Assembly (NCBI GenBank): GCA_003022945.1
Contig: PXRZ01000008.1
Location: 8,691 to 72,690, forward strand
Direction of reading: 5' to 3'
Length of the DNA stretch: 64,000 nucleotides
Source: Halobacteriales archaeon QS_8_69_73
GTDB taxonomy: Archaea; Halobacteriota; Halobacteria; Halobacteriales; Haloarculaceae
In this document: piece by piece, positions 29,620-39,201 of the stretch
Layout: every line of letters starts with the position of its first letter
Numbering within the stretch: position 1 is the stretch's first letter
The notes under the pieces: generated by a model
What the model was told of the DNA's origin: nothing
Database searches by the model: none
Seen by the model: the letters and a program-made list of their open reading frames with translations, nothing else
Program-made: the position numbers and the translations under genes

Positions 29620-30630
29620 TTAGAACCCCAGCGCCGATAGCAGTACGAACAGCAGGTCGCCGTACGACAGCGCCACGACCAGCCCGACGAACATCGGCAG
29701 CAGGAACGGCACGCCGGGCGTCAGCCAGACGACCTCCCGGTCGGGCTCGGTCAGCACCTCCAGCCCCGCCCGTAACTCCGCCGGGGTCGTGCCGTAGGCG
29801 CGGTGGGCCTCGAGGAACCGCTCGGCACCCCACGTATCGAGCGGCCGGACGGCTGGCTCGGGAGCGCCGCCGTCGGTCGCCACTCGGTCGCCGACCGACC
29901 CGTCGCCGGGGTCGTTGCGCGCCGTCGGTAGCGGGTGCCGGTACCGGTCCGGCGCCGCCCGTACGTCCTCGAGGGTCATCCCCCGCCAGCGGAGGTACAT
30001 CCGCAGCGCGTCGACGTCGAGTCCCCGGCGGGTGAACCCCGACGGCGACTCCAGCAGCCGGCCGTACTCCTCGACGATCTCCCCGACGGCGACCGGCCGG
30101 CCGATGAACATCGCCGGCGTGAGTTCCCCGCGCGGCAGGTTCCGCAGCGCCAGCACCAGCGGGTACGCCAGCCCCACCAGCACCGTGTTCGAGAGGACGG
30201 TCAGCGAGAAGACGCCGAGCGGGGCCGGCTGCAGCGGCAGCACCGTCGCGGCGGCGTCCGTCGCCTCCGACGGGTAGTACCGCGGGTTCGCCGGCAGCAG
30301 CAGCGCCAGCGACATCACCGCCTTGGCGTCGGCGCCGCCGAAGCCGCCCAGCCGCCAGAAGAGATAGCCCAGCGGCGCGACCAGCCCCAGCGACAGCCCG
30401 ACCCGCACGGCGAACAGCGGCCACGCCCGCCCCCCGGCGACCAGCACCGCATCCCAGGTGAGGGCGACGACGCCGGCGACGATCAGCGGGAGCCACGCCC
30501 GGTTCGGGACGCGGCGCGTCCGGACGTCCCGCAGCGCCGCCCACCCCAGCACCGGCACCGCGACCAACCGCAGCAGGTCGGGCCCGTTCGCGACTCCGAA
30601 GACCAGCGACACGGCTCGGGTTGCGGCCAC
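29620..30630 (-). CDS. Prepilin peptidase (A24 family, PibD-like)
   Basis: [13 protein letters not shown] and [16 protein letters not shown] catalytic Asp motifs, multi-TM. Confidence 0.85.
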   Translation of the reverse strand: MAATRAVSLVFGVANGPDLLRLVAVPVLGWAALRDVRTRRVPNRAWLPLIVAGVVALTWDAVLVAGGRAWPLFAVRVGLSLGLVAPLGYLFWRLGGFGGADAKAVMSLALLLPANPRYYPSEATDAAATVLPLQPAPLGVFSLTVLSNTVLVGLAYPLVLALRNLPRGELTPAMFIGRPVAVGEIVEEYGRLLESPSGFTRRGLDVDALRMYLRWRGMTLEDVRAAPDRYRHPLPTARNDPGDGSVGDRVATDGGAPEPAVRPLDTWGAERFLEAHRAYGTTPAELRAGLEVLTEPDREVVWLTPGVPFLLPMFVGLVVALSYGDLLFVLLSALGF

Positions 30631-30670
30631 CTCACTTATAAACTCGTGGCCTCCCTTCCGGTCCTAATTT

Positions 30671-30990
30671 AACTACGAGAGAGCCGGCCGGTCGGCCGAC
30701 GTCGGGCGGGACCTCGAACGGGGCCGACCGCTCGCCGGGTGAGGCCGAGCGAGCGAGAGGAGGAGCGACGACACGGGAGCGTGGTTCGAACGACGGCTCG
30801 CGGAGCCGTCGTTCGTCATACCGGAAGAGCGAAGCTCTTCCGTAGATCGCGGATCTCCGATCCGCTCACTCCCGGAAATCGCTGATTTCTGGAGACAGCG
30901 AGAGGGCCTCGTGAAAAAGCGGGCGGAAGGGGCGTTCGGGAACACCGCTACCACCGCCGAAATACATTATTCGCTCCCGACTAAACACTA
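30671..30990 (+). repeat. Dispersed intergenic repeat, copy A (with ~150 bp hairpin cassette)
   Basis: gagagccggccggtcggccgacgtcggg...gcggaaggggcgttcgggaacaccgctaccaccgccgaaatacattattcgctccc; shared with copies B, C, D. Confidence 0.7.
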
Positions 30991-31057
30991 CAGCGACCGC
31001 CGGTGCCGGAGGCGCCGAATCCGGGGAGTTATGACCGGACCGTCCCAACGACCGACA

Positions 31058-31735
31058 ATGGGAGTCCTCGAAGATAAAGCACGCGCACGGGTGTTCTACA
31101 GGTACCTGTCGAAGGTGTACGACACCATCAACCCGTTCATCTGGAACGAGGAGATGCGCGACCGGGCGCTGGAGTGGCTCGACCTTGACCCGGACGACCG
31201 CGTGCTCGACGTCGGCTGCGGCACCGGCTTCGCCACCGAGGGGCTGCTCCAGCACACCGACGACGTCTGGGGGCTGGACCAGTCGGCCCACCAGCTGCGG
31301 CGGGCCTACGGCAAGTTCGGCAAGCGCGGCGACGTCCGGTTCCACCGCGGCGACGCCGAGCGACTGCCGTTCGCCGACGACAGCTTCGACGCCTACTGGT
31401 CGTCCGGCTCGATCGAATACTGGCCGAACCCCGTCGACGCCCTGAAGGAGGCCCGCCGGGTGACCGAGCCCGGCCGTCCCGTTCTCGTCGTCGGGCCGGA
31501 CTACCCCGACTCCACGCTCATGCAGCGGCTCGCCGACGCGATCATGCTGTTCTACGACGAGACGGAGGCCGACCGGATGTTCGCCGAGGCCGGCTTCGAG
31601 GAGTTCGAACACCACATCCAGCAGCGCGCGCCGGGGACGCCGCGGGCCATCACCACCGTCGCCTACGTCCCCGAGAACGAGGACGACGCCGCCGGCGAGG
31701 AGACGGCCGAGGCCGAGACCGCCGAGGTCGCCTAA
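31058..31735 (+). CDS. Class I SAM-dependent methyltransferase
   Basis: VLDVGCGTGFATEGL motif I; IEYWPNPVDALKEARRVTEPGRPVLV. Confidence 0.88.
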   Translation: MGVLEDKARARVFYRYLSKVYDTINPFIWNEEMRDRALEWLDLDPDDRVLDVGCGTGFATEGLLQHTDDVWGLDQSAHQLRRAYGKFGKRGDVRFHRGDAERLPFADDSFDAYWSSGSIEYWPNPVDALKEARRVTEPGRPVLVVGPDYPDSTLMQRLADAIMLFYDETEADRMFAEAGFEEFEHHIQQRAPGTPRAITTVAYVPENEDDAAGEETAEAETAEVA

Positions 31736-32187
31736 ACCGTCGTCTCCAGCGTCGCGATCCGGTGGTCGCCGGCGTACAGCCGTAGCTCCACGGTCGCCCC
31801 GGCCTCGGGCGTCGGCCGGTTCGTCGAGGCGACCCGCAGCGACGCCGTCTCGCCGGCCGTCCACGGACCCATGTAGGCGCTGTTGAACGGCCCGGTCGGC
31901 CCGCTCTCGAAGCCGTCGGCGGCGAAGAACGGTACCGGGGGCTGCTCGGCCAGCGGTCGCCCGTCGACGCGGACCCGGACGCGGAGCGTCGACGGGTCGA
32001 CCGCCTCGCCTCCGCGGTGGGTGACCCGGATCTCGCCGTCCGCCGTCGCCGCACAGTCGAAGCTCGCCGTCGGGGCGGTCGCCGGCGGGTCGACCGTCAG
32101 CAGCGCGCCGAGCCCGGCGGCGGCGGCGACCGTCACGGCGACGAGCAGGACGACCCCGACGACCGGCACGGCGGCACGGTCGGTCAT
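31732..32187 (-). CDS. Type IV pilin-like protein (DUF1628-type)
   Basis: MTDRAAVPVVGVVLLVAVTVAAAAGLGALL N-terminal pilin-like hydrophobic domain. Confidence 0.75.
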   Translation of the reverse strand: MTDRAAVPVVGVVLLVAVTVAAAAGLGALLTVDPPATAPTASFDCAATADGEIRVTHRGGEAVDPSTLRVRVRVDGRPLAEQPPVPFFAADGFESGPTGPFNSAYMGPWTAGETASLRVASTNRPTPEAGATVELRLYAGDHRIATLETTV

Positions 32188-32229
32188 ACGGCCGGTGGCC
32201 GCGGCCTCCGACAAGAACGTTCGGCGGCT

Positions 32230-33444
32230 TCAGCCGGCGATCTCGACGCTGACCCGCTCGTCGTCGACGACCGTCACGTTCGCCCGCCCGCGGGGAGCGA
32301 CCGTCCACAACCGTTCGCCGTCCGTCGACCCGACGACGGTTCCGTCGACGGCGACGCGGGCGTCGACCCGCTCGCCGGTGGCGGCGTCGAAGGCGGTCAC
32401 GCCCAGCGGCCCGCCGGGGTAGGTCGTTTCGACGCGCACGCGGAGGGTCTCGGGGTTGGAGTCCGCGGTGACATTGCGGCTCTCGGTCGGGAGCGTCGCG
32501 ACCCGCAGGCGCTGGGTCTCCCTGACGACCCGGTTGGACCCCCCGTCGAGGTACGGCGTCAGCCGACCGTGGTCGTGTTCGTAGGTGATGCTGTACAGCC
32601 GGGCCGCGTCGGCGCTGATGAAGTTCGCGTCGGCGACGCCGACGTTGCCGTCGTTCACCCAGGGGTAGATCTCTCCGAGGCGGTCGAACACCGCGCCGAC
32701 GTCGCCCTCGTAGCGGTCGTCGGGACCGACGCCCCTGATCCCCGGATCGTATGCCTCGCGGAGGTAGACGGGGTCGCCGTCTTCGTCTTCCTGCACCGTC
32801 GCGAGGACGAGCCCGCCGGCAGCGGCCTCGGCGTGGACGCGGGTGCGCTCGCCGTCGAGGCCCTCGGTGATCTCCTCCCGGACGGGACCCTGTAGCGGGA
32901 CGAGACGGATCCGGAGCGCCGACAGTCGCTCGGCCTCGGCGTCCATTCCGAGGTCGGTCGCCCGGTCGCGGAGTTCCGCGGCGGTCGAACTCCGAGCCCC
33001 GGCCTCGGCGTCGATGGCGGCGAGCGTACGGAAGAGGTCTTCCTGGCTCGTCTCGCCGCGGGCGTACGCCTCGATGGCCCGTCGCTCGCGCCGCTCGAGT
33101 GCGTCGACCCGCTCGGCGAGCCGCTCGGTTCCGTTGCGGACGACCGCCCGGCGGTCGGCGTCGGTGTCGGCGTCGTCGTACGTGCGCCGGAACGACACCG
33201 TCGAAAACGTCGACCGGACCCCGGCGGCGTTGGCGCTGACGCTGGCGGCGACGTCGAGCGACGTCGTCTCCTGGCCGCCGCGCTCGACGTCGCCGGCGTC
33301 GGGAGCGAGGTAGTTGCTCGCGTCGTCGATCGGCTGGACCGTCATCGACGACGACTGCTGTGTCGTCGCCAGCGCGACGCCGCCGAAGGCACCGAGACAG
33401 ACGAGAAGGGCGAGGATGAGGACGACCGTCCGGGACCCGCTCAT
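32230..33444 (-). CDS. Secreted conserved haloarchaeal protein
   Basis: MSGSRTVVLILALLVCLGAFGGVALA signal peptide; 404 aa. Confidence 0.65.
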   Translation of the reverse strand: MSGSRTVVLILALLVCLGAFGGVALATTQQSSSMTVQPIDDASNYLAPDAGDVERGGQETTSLDVAASVSANAAGVRSTFSTVSFRRTYDDADTDADRRAVVRNGTERLAERVDALERRERRAIEAYARGETSQEDLFRTLAAIDAEAGARSSTAAELRDRATDLGMDAEAERLSALRIRLVPLQGPVREEITEGLDGERTRVHAEAAAGGLVLATVQEDEDGDPVYLREAYDPGIRGVGPDDRYEGDVGAVFDRLGEIYPWVNDGNVGVADANFISADAARLYSITYEHDHGRLTPYLDGGSNRVVRETQRLRVATLPTESRNVTADSNPETLRVRVETTYPGGPLGVTAFDAATGERVDARVAVDGTVVGSTDGERLWTVAPRGRANVTVVDDERVSVEIAG

Positions 33445-33597
33445 ACCGACCGTCTTGACCCGGGTGGATAAAAATCCGGCCGTCTCGTCGCCTCGGACAG
33501 AAACGACTGCAGAGACGCCCAGAGAGCGTATAACCACCGCAGACGTTTTATCGCGTGATGGAAAGCGTTTTGCCGCACCCGCGTGCATGCCACACGT

Positions 33598-34656
33598 ATG
33601 CGGTTCCGGGTCCCCCTCCTCTGTGCCCTCCTCGCGGCTGCCCTCCTCGCGGGCGCGGTGCCGACAGGCGCCCAGCCGCCCGCCGAGGAGACGCGGCTGG
33701 AGGTGCAACTGCAGAACGACGGCGACGCCCGGTGGACGATCGTCGCCACCGTACCGCTCGAGAACGAGGGGGACGTCGACAGCTTCAGATCGTTCGCCGA
33801 GGCGTTCGAAGGGGGCGAACAGGACTTCCGGCTCGGGGTCGACGTTTTCGAGCGGGCCGCCGCGGCGGCCACGGAGGCGACCGGCCGGGAGATGTCGGTC
33901 GGCGAGTCCAGCCGGTCGGCGGAGCTAATCGAGCGGTCGACCGACGACGGGACCGACCGGTACGGCGAGCTGCGCGTGTCGTTCGTCTGGGAGTCGTTCG
34001 CCCGGGTCGACGAGAACGGGACGATGTACGTCGGCGATGCGTTCAACACGACCGACGGGACGTGGCTCTCCGGGCTCGGCCCCAATCAGACGCTCGTCAT
34101 CCGGTCGGCGCCGGGCTACACCGCCCCGACGACGTCGCCGATCGGCGCCGACGACGGCGACCTCCGGTGGGAGGGGCCGGCGAGCTTCGAGCCGGGCTAC
34201 TTCGAGATCGTCTACCAGCCGGCGCCGGACGGACCGTTCGAGTCGCCGTCGACGGCGCTGCTCGTCGGCGCGCTGGCGCTGAGCGGTACCGCGCTCCCGC
34301 TCGGCGTCTACCTCCTGTGGCGCCGACGCGAGGAGACGGGCGTCGACGACGATGGCGACGGCGAGGCCGACGGCGACGGCGGGGACGACGACAGCGGGGA
34401 CGACGGCGACGACGGCCCGGCCCTCGAGTTGCTCTCCGACGAGGAGCGCGTCGAACACCTCCTCGAGCAGCACGGCGGCCGGATGAAGCAGGCCAAGATC
34501 GTCAAGGAAACCGGCTGGTCGAACGCCAAGGTCTCGCAGCTGCTGTCGTCGATGGAAGACGACGACAGGGTCGACAAGCTCCGTATCGGCCGGGAGAACC
34601 TCATCAGCCTCCCGAAGGAGGGCGTCACCGACATCGATTCCGGCGAGGACTCCTGA
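33598..34656 (+). CDS. Membrane-anchored HTH regulator (extracellular domain, one TM, cytoplasmic winged helix)
   Basis: Signal peptide, TM STALLVGALALSGTALPLGVYLLW, acidic linker, C-terminal HGGRMKQAKIVKETGWSNAKVSQLLSSMEDDDRVDKLRIGRENLI. Confidence 0.75.
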   Translation: MRFRVPLLCALLAAALLAGAVPTGAQPPAEETRLEVQLQNDGDARWTIVATVPLENEGDVDSFRSFAEAFEGGEQDFRLGVDVFERAAAAATEATGREMSVGESSRSAELIERSTDDGTDRYGELRVSFVWESFARVDENGTMYVGDAFNTTDGTWLSGLGPNQTLVIRSAPGYTAPTTSPIGADDGDLRWEGPASFEPGYFEIVYQPAPDGPFESPSTALLVGALALSGTALPLGVYLLWRRREETGVDDDGDGEADGDGGDDDSGDDGDDGPALELLSDEERVEHLLEQHGGRMKQAKIVKETGWSNAKVSQLLSSMEDDDRVDKLRIGRENLISLPKEGVTDIDSGEDS

Positions 34657-34734
34657 CCGCCCCTCCTGGCAGGCCCCGTCGCGTTCGGAAACGTTTAACC
34701 ACGAACGACCCCGACAGTTCGACGAACGATCATC

Positions 34735-35441
34735 ATGAAGGTACTCGTCACCGTCAAGGAGGTGGCCGAGGTCGACGACGAGTTCCGCATCTCGGGACTC
34801 GACATCGACGAGGGGTCGCTGGAGTACGACCTCAACGAGTGGGACGACTACGCCGTCGAGGAGGCCGTCCAGCTGTCGGAGGCCGACGAAACCGACGACG
34901 TCGAGGTCGTCACGGTCACGGTCGGCCCGGAGCGGGCCGAGGAGACGGTCCGGATGGCGCTGGCGAAGGGCGCCGACCGGGCCGTCCGCGTCTGGGACGA
35001 CGCCCTCGCCGAAACGCAGTTCCTCGACCTCGACGCGAAGGCCGAGCTGCTGGCGGCCGTCGCCGAGGAGGAGGAGCCGGACCTGGTGCTGTCGGGCGTC
35101 CAGGCCGCCGACGACGCCAACGGCGCCACCGGCGTCGCCCTCGCCGAGCGACTGGGCGTCGAGTGGGCCGCCGTCGTCAACGCGATGGAGCTGGACGCCG
35201 ACGCCGGCGTCACGAGCGTCCGCCGGGAGCTGGAGGGCGGCGTCGAGGAGCTGACCGACGTCGAGCTGCCCGCCGTGCTCACCTCGGTCTCGACGAGTCA
35301 GTCGTCGACTCGCCAGTCGAGCGGACCGACATGTACGAACCCGAGTCGGAAAGCAACGCCACCGTCTGGGAGGGTAGCCCCGAGGACACCGCCGAGTCGC
35401 TCGCGGAGTTCCTCCGCGACGAGGGGGTGGTCGACGCGTGA
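34735..35441 (+). pseudogene. etfB: Electron transfer flavoprotein beta subunit with internal deletion plus frameshift near 35282
   Basis: MKVLVTVKEVAEVDDEF...LPAVLT then, in another frame, [52 protein letters not shown]; conserved INEPRY-type segment absent. Confidence 0.8.
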
Positions 35442-36403
35442 GCGTCCTCGCCGTCGCCGAGCACCGCCGCGGCGACCTCCGGGACGTCTCCCTGGAGCTG
35501 ATCACCGCCGGCCGCCGACTGGCCGACGCGACCGGCGGCGACCTCGACGTCGTCGTCGTCGGCGGCGACGTCGACGCCTTCGCCGAACGGCTCGACCGCG
35601 AGGGCGTCGACACCGTCTACACCGTCGACGAGGGCGAGGAGTTCAACCACGGGGTGTACGCCGACGCCGTCGAACAGCTCCACGCCGAGCTGGAGCCGAC
35701 CGCGCTCGTGGCGCCGAACTCGGTCAACGGCCTCGACTACGTCCCCGCAGTCGCCGAGCGGCTCGACGTCCCGCTGATCACCGACGTCATCGACTTCGAG
35801 GCCGGCGACGGGATCGAGGTCACCCGCGAGCAGTACGGCGGCAAGGTCGAGACCACCTACGACGTCGACGCCGACCGGTACGCCGTCACGATCCGGCCGG
35901 CGGAGTACCCGAAGGCCGAGGCGAGCGGCAACGCGACCGTCGAGGCCTTCGACGCCGACGTCGGCGACGACCCCGGGACGACAGTCAACGGCTTCGAGGA
36001 GGTCGGCGGCGGCGACGTCGACATCACCGAGGCTGACGTCCTCGTCTCCGTCGGCCGGGGTATCGAGGAGGAGGACAACATCCCGCTGATCGAGGAGCTG
36101 GCCGACACCCTCGGCGCGACGCTGTCGTCGTCCCGTCCCATCGTCGACAATGGCTGGCTGCCGAAGAACCGCCAGGTCGGTCAGTCCGGCAAGGTCGTCA
36201 CGCCGGACGTCTACATCGCCGTCGGCATCTCCGGGGCCGTCCAGCACGTCGCCGGCATGAAAGGCGCCGACACCATCGTCGCCATCAACACCGACCCCAG
36301 CGCCCCCATCTACGACATCGCCGACTACGGCATCGTCGACGACCTCTTCGAGGTCGTGCCGGAGCTCATCGAAGCCTTCGGCGGCGAGGCGCCCGACGTC
36401 TAA
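35438..36403 (+). CDS. etfA: Electron transfer flavoprotein alpha subunit
   Basis: [76 protein letters not shown]. Confidence 0.95.
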   Translation: MSVLAVAEHRRGDLRDVSLELITAGRRLADATGGDLDVVVVGGDVDAFAERLDREGVDTVYTVDEGEEFNHGVYADAVEQLHAELEPTALVAPNSVNGLDYVPAVAERLDVPLITDVIDFEAGDGIEVTREQYGGKVETTYDVDADRYAVTIRPAEYPKAEASGNATVEAFDADVGDDPGTTVNGFEEVGGGDVDITEADVLVSVGRGIEEEDNIPLIEELADTLGATLSSSRPIVDNGWLPKNRQVGQSGKVVTPDVYIAVGISGAVQHVAGMKGADTIVAINTDPSAPIYDIADYGIVDDLFEVVPELIEAFGGEAPDV

Positions 36404-36404
36404 A

Positions 36405-36465
36405 ACCCACTTTTTGCACTTCCCTCGCGCGCCTTCAGCGCACTCGGTCAGGCAAAAACTTGGGG
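36405..36465. repeat. Inverted repeat/hairpin 3' of etfA (CCCACTTTTTGC ... GCAAAAACTTGGGG)
   Basis: cccactttttgcacttccctcgcgcgccttcagcgcactcggtcaggcaaaaacttgggg; possible transcription termination structure. Confidence 0.4.
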
Positions 36466-36630
36466 AAAATATGCGCGCGTACTCCTTCGCGCGGCTTCGC
36501 CGCGCTCAGTCCGTGCGCGCTACGGCGCCTCCCTGCGGTCGGCGCCGCGAACCGCCTCGGGGGCGACCTGACGGACGCCCCACTCGGCGGATGCTAACTC
36601 CGAGTCGATGGCTCGGTTAGTGTAGAGAAA

Positions 36631-36909
36631 CTACTTCTCGTGTACCGTTTGCTGATACCGTTCTCCGGTGACAGTGTAACGGTGGTAGTCTGCGATTTCG
36701 TCGCCCAGTGGCGTCCGATTTCGCAGAACGCCATCGTGCTGCCCTTCGATAGTCTCAGTAACCCTCTCGATGGCCCGTTTCGAATTCTCATTCCCGTCTT
36801 CGTGGCCGATTGCCACCAGTTCTAACTCGGGTCGGTCGAACACGGGACGAATCACTCGAACTAGTTCGAGAGTCGTCGAGACGGCCCTCGTCGTCCGGCG
36901 AATCGCCAC
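36631..36909 (-). CDS. Small hypothetical protein in a lower-GC stretch
   Basis: 92 aa ORF MAIRRTTRAVSTTLELVRVIRPVFDRPELELVAIGHEDGNENSKRAI... Confidence 0.45.
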   Translation of the reverse strand: MAIRRTTRAVSTTLELVRVIRPVFDRPELELVAIGHEDGNENSKRAIERVTETIEGQHDGVLRNRTPLGDEIADYHRYTVTGERYQQTVHEK

Positions 36910-37067
36910 AGGCGGTTCGCGTTGGATTTTTCGGGGAGTAAGAGACCGGAGATTCCTCGGACCGTACTCGCGGGGCCGCGGCCCGCGAGCGGACGCTGCA
37001 GGTGCCCCGCGCAGAATGTCCGGGACGCATCCGTCACGTACTTCCGGGGACCCGCCCTACCCTTTTT

Positions 37068-37943
37068 ATGGAGTACCTCGAGCGGCGTCGGGCGCTCGTC
37101 GAGGAGCGACTCGAGCCAGTTCTCGAGGCCGCGGAGCCGGACGCCATGACCGAGCGGCTAAAGCACGTCTCCCTGTCGGGCGGCAAGCGGGTCCGGCCGA
37201 TGGTGACGCTACTCGCCTTCGAGGCCGCCGGCGGCGAGTTGGCCGGCGGGAGCGGTCGTCCGCGTCGGGCGGCCGACGACGCGGTCGACTTCGCGGTCGG
37301 GGTCGAGCTCGTCCACAACGCCTCGCTGGTCGTCGACGATATCATCGACGAGTCGGGGCTGCGGCGCGGCGTCGACAGCGCCTGGGCGGCGTTCGGCCAC
37401 GGGTCGGCCATCGTCACCAGCGACGGGCTGCTCGGGGAGGCCTTCGCGCTGTTTTCCGCCGACGACCGTGCCATGCGGGTCGTCAGCGAGGCGATGGTCG
37501 AGCTCGGCGAGGGCGAGGCGACCGAACTCGTCGCCCGCCCGGCCACCGAGGAGGAGTACATGGAGCTGGCCCGCCGGAAGACGGGGGCGCTGTTCCGCGC
37601 CGCCGCGGAGCTGGGCGCCATCGCCGCCGACGCCGACGCCTACACCGTCGAGTCGTTCGGCCGCTACGCAGAACGGGTCGGCATCGCCTTCCAGATCCGC
37701 GACGACGTCCTCGACGCGACCGCCGACGCCGACGACCTCGGCAAGCCCACCGGCCAGGACGCCGAGATGGAGCGGCCATCGCTCGTCCGGATCACGGAGA
37801 TGACGCCTGAGGAGACCAACGAGCGGGCCCGCCGGGAGTCAGAGGCGGCGCTGTCGGCCCTGGAGACCGCCGACGTCGTCGACTCGAAGGCCGTCGGCTA
37901 CCTCCAGGACCTCGCGGAGTTCGTCGTCGTCCGGGAACGCTGA
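37068..37943 (+). CDS. Polyprenyl (geranylgeranyl) diphosphate synthase
   Basis: GGKRVRPM, ELVHNASLVVDDIIDES (DDxxD), FQIRDDVLDATAD. Confidence 0.93.
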   Translation: MEYLERRRALVEERLEPVLEAAEPDAMTERLKHVSLSGGKRVRPMVTLLAFEAAGGELAGGSGRPRRAADDAVDFAVGVELVHNASLVVDDIIDESGLRRGVDSAWAAFGHGSAIVTSDGLLGEAFALFSADDRAMRVVSEAMVELGEGEATELVARPATEEEYMELARRKTGALFRAAAELGAIAADADAYTVESFGRYAERVGIAFQIRDDVLDATADADDLGKPTGQDAEMERPSLVRITEMTPEETNERARRESEAALSALETADVVDSKAVGYLQDLAEFVVVRER

Positions 37944-37988
37944 CCGCGAACGGCAACGTGTTTACCGACGGGCGCCGCAATTCCGTGC

Positions 37989-38822
37989 ATGATCGTGCCC
38001 GGCTCCACCTCCCAGGAGCTCGCGGCGGCGCTCGCCGCGGAGCTGGACGAGCCGCTGGCCGCCGTCGAGTACGACCGTTTCGCCGACGGCGAGCGGCTCG
38101 TCCGCGTGCCCGAGACCGACGACCGCGCCGTCGTCGTCTGTGCGACCGTCTCCGACCACGCCCACGTCGAGCTGCTCCAGCTGCAGGACGCCGCCCGCCG
38201 ACGGGCCGACGAGGTCGTCACTGTCCTGCCGTACATGGGGTACGCCCGCCAGGACGAGGCCTTCGAACCCGGACAGCCGGTCTCGGCGCGGGCCGTCGCG
38301 CGGGCCGTCTCGACCGGCACCGACCGCGTCGTCGTCGTCAACCCCCACGAGCGGGCGGTGTGTGACTTCTTCGACGCACCCTGCGAGGCCGTCGACGCCG
38401 CCGCCCGGCTGGCGGCGCCGCTGCCGGAGCTGGACGAGCCGCTGTTCCTCGCGCCCGACGCCGGGGCCGTCGCGCTGGCAGCGGCCGTCCGGGACGCCCA
38501 CGGCGGCGGCGAGACCGACCACTTCCAGAAGCACCGCGTCTCCGACACCGACGTCGAGGTCCGACCCAGCGACGCCCGGACCGCCGGCCGGGACGTGGTG
38601 CTCGTCGACGACATCGTCGCCACGGGGGCGACGATGAGCACCGCCATCGACCAGCTGTCGCGGCCGGCGCGGGTGTTCGTCGCCTGCGTCCACCCGATGC
38701 TGACCGACGGCGCCCGGACGAGACTCGCCGCCGCCGGCGCCGACGGCGTCTACGGCACCGACACCGTCGAGCGACCCGTCTCCGCGGTCAGCGCTGCCCC
38801 CGCCGTCGCCGACGTCCTCTGA
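37989..38822 (+). CDS. prs: Ribose-phosphate pyrophosphokinase
   Basis: RFADGERLVRV, VVTVLPYMGYARQDEAF, VVLVDDIVATGATM. Confidence 0.95.
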   Translation: MIVPGSTSQELAAALAAELDEPLAAVEYDRFADGERLVRVPETDDRAVVVCATVSDHAHVELLQLQDAARRRADEVVTVLPYMGYARQDEAFEPGQPVSARAVARAVSTGTDRVVVVNPHERAVCDFFDAPCEAVDAAARLAAPLPELDEPLFLAPDAGAVALAAAVRDAHGGGETDHFQKHRVSDTDVEVRPSDARTAGRDVVLVDDIVATGATMSTAIDQLSRPARVFVACVHPMLTDGARTRLAAAGADGVYGTDTVERPVSAVSAAPAVADVL

Positions 38823-38913
38823 GGGTCATCGCAGGGCCGACCGGAAGAGCCGCCAGCGGCTGCCACTCGACCTGCTTCACGCACCGACGCCCGGACCGGG
38901 CGAGCAGCGCGGG

Positions 38914-39201
38914 TCACCGCTCGCCGACGCTATCGGCGTCGAACTTTACGTACGCTTCCGTCTCGGCGTCCGGGAGCGCGGGGTCGTGGTGGCGGTACGT
39001 CCGCCGCGACCCGCACCACGGGCAGTCAGGCGTTTCTTGATCGTCCGTCGGCGCACCGTCGCCGTCGCCGTGGTGGCTGTTTGCGTCGCCGGCGTCGTCC
39101 CCCCCGCCGTCGTCATCGTCGCCGCCGGCATCGTCCCCTCCGGCGGTACCCGCCGACGGGTCGCGATGACCGCAGGCCGGACACACCAGAAAGCGGGTCA
39201 T
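38914..39201 (-). CDS. Small zinc-finger protein with Gly/Asp-rich linker
   Basis: MTRFLVCPACGHRD...CPWCGSRRTYRHHDPALPDAE. Confidence 0.65.
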   Translation of the reverse strand: MTRFLVCPACGHRDPSAGTAGGDDAGGDDDDGGGDDAGDANSHHGDGDGAPTDDQETPDCPWCGSRRTYRHHDPALPDAETEAYVKFDADSVGER

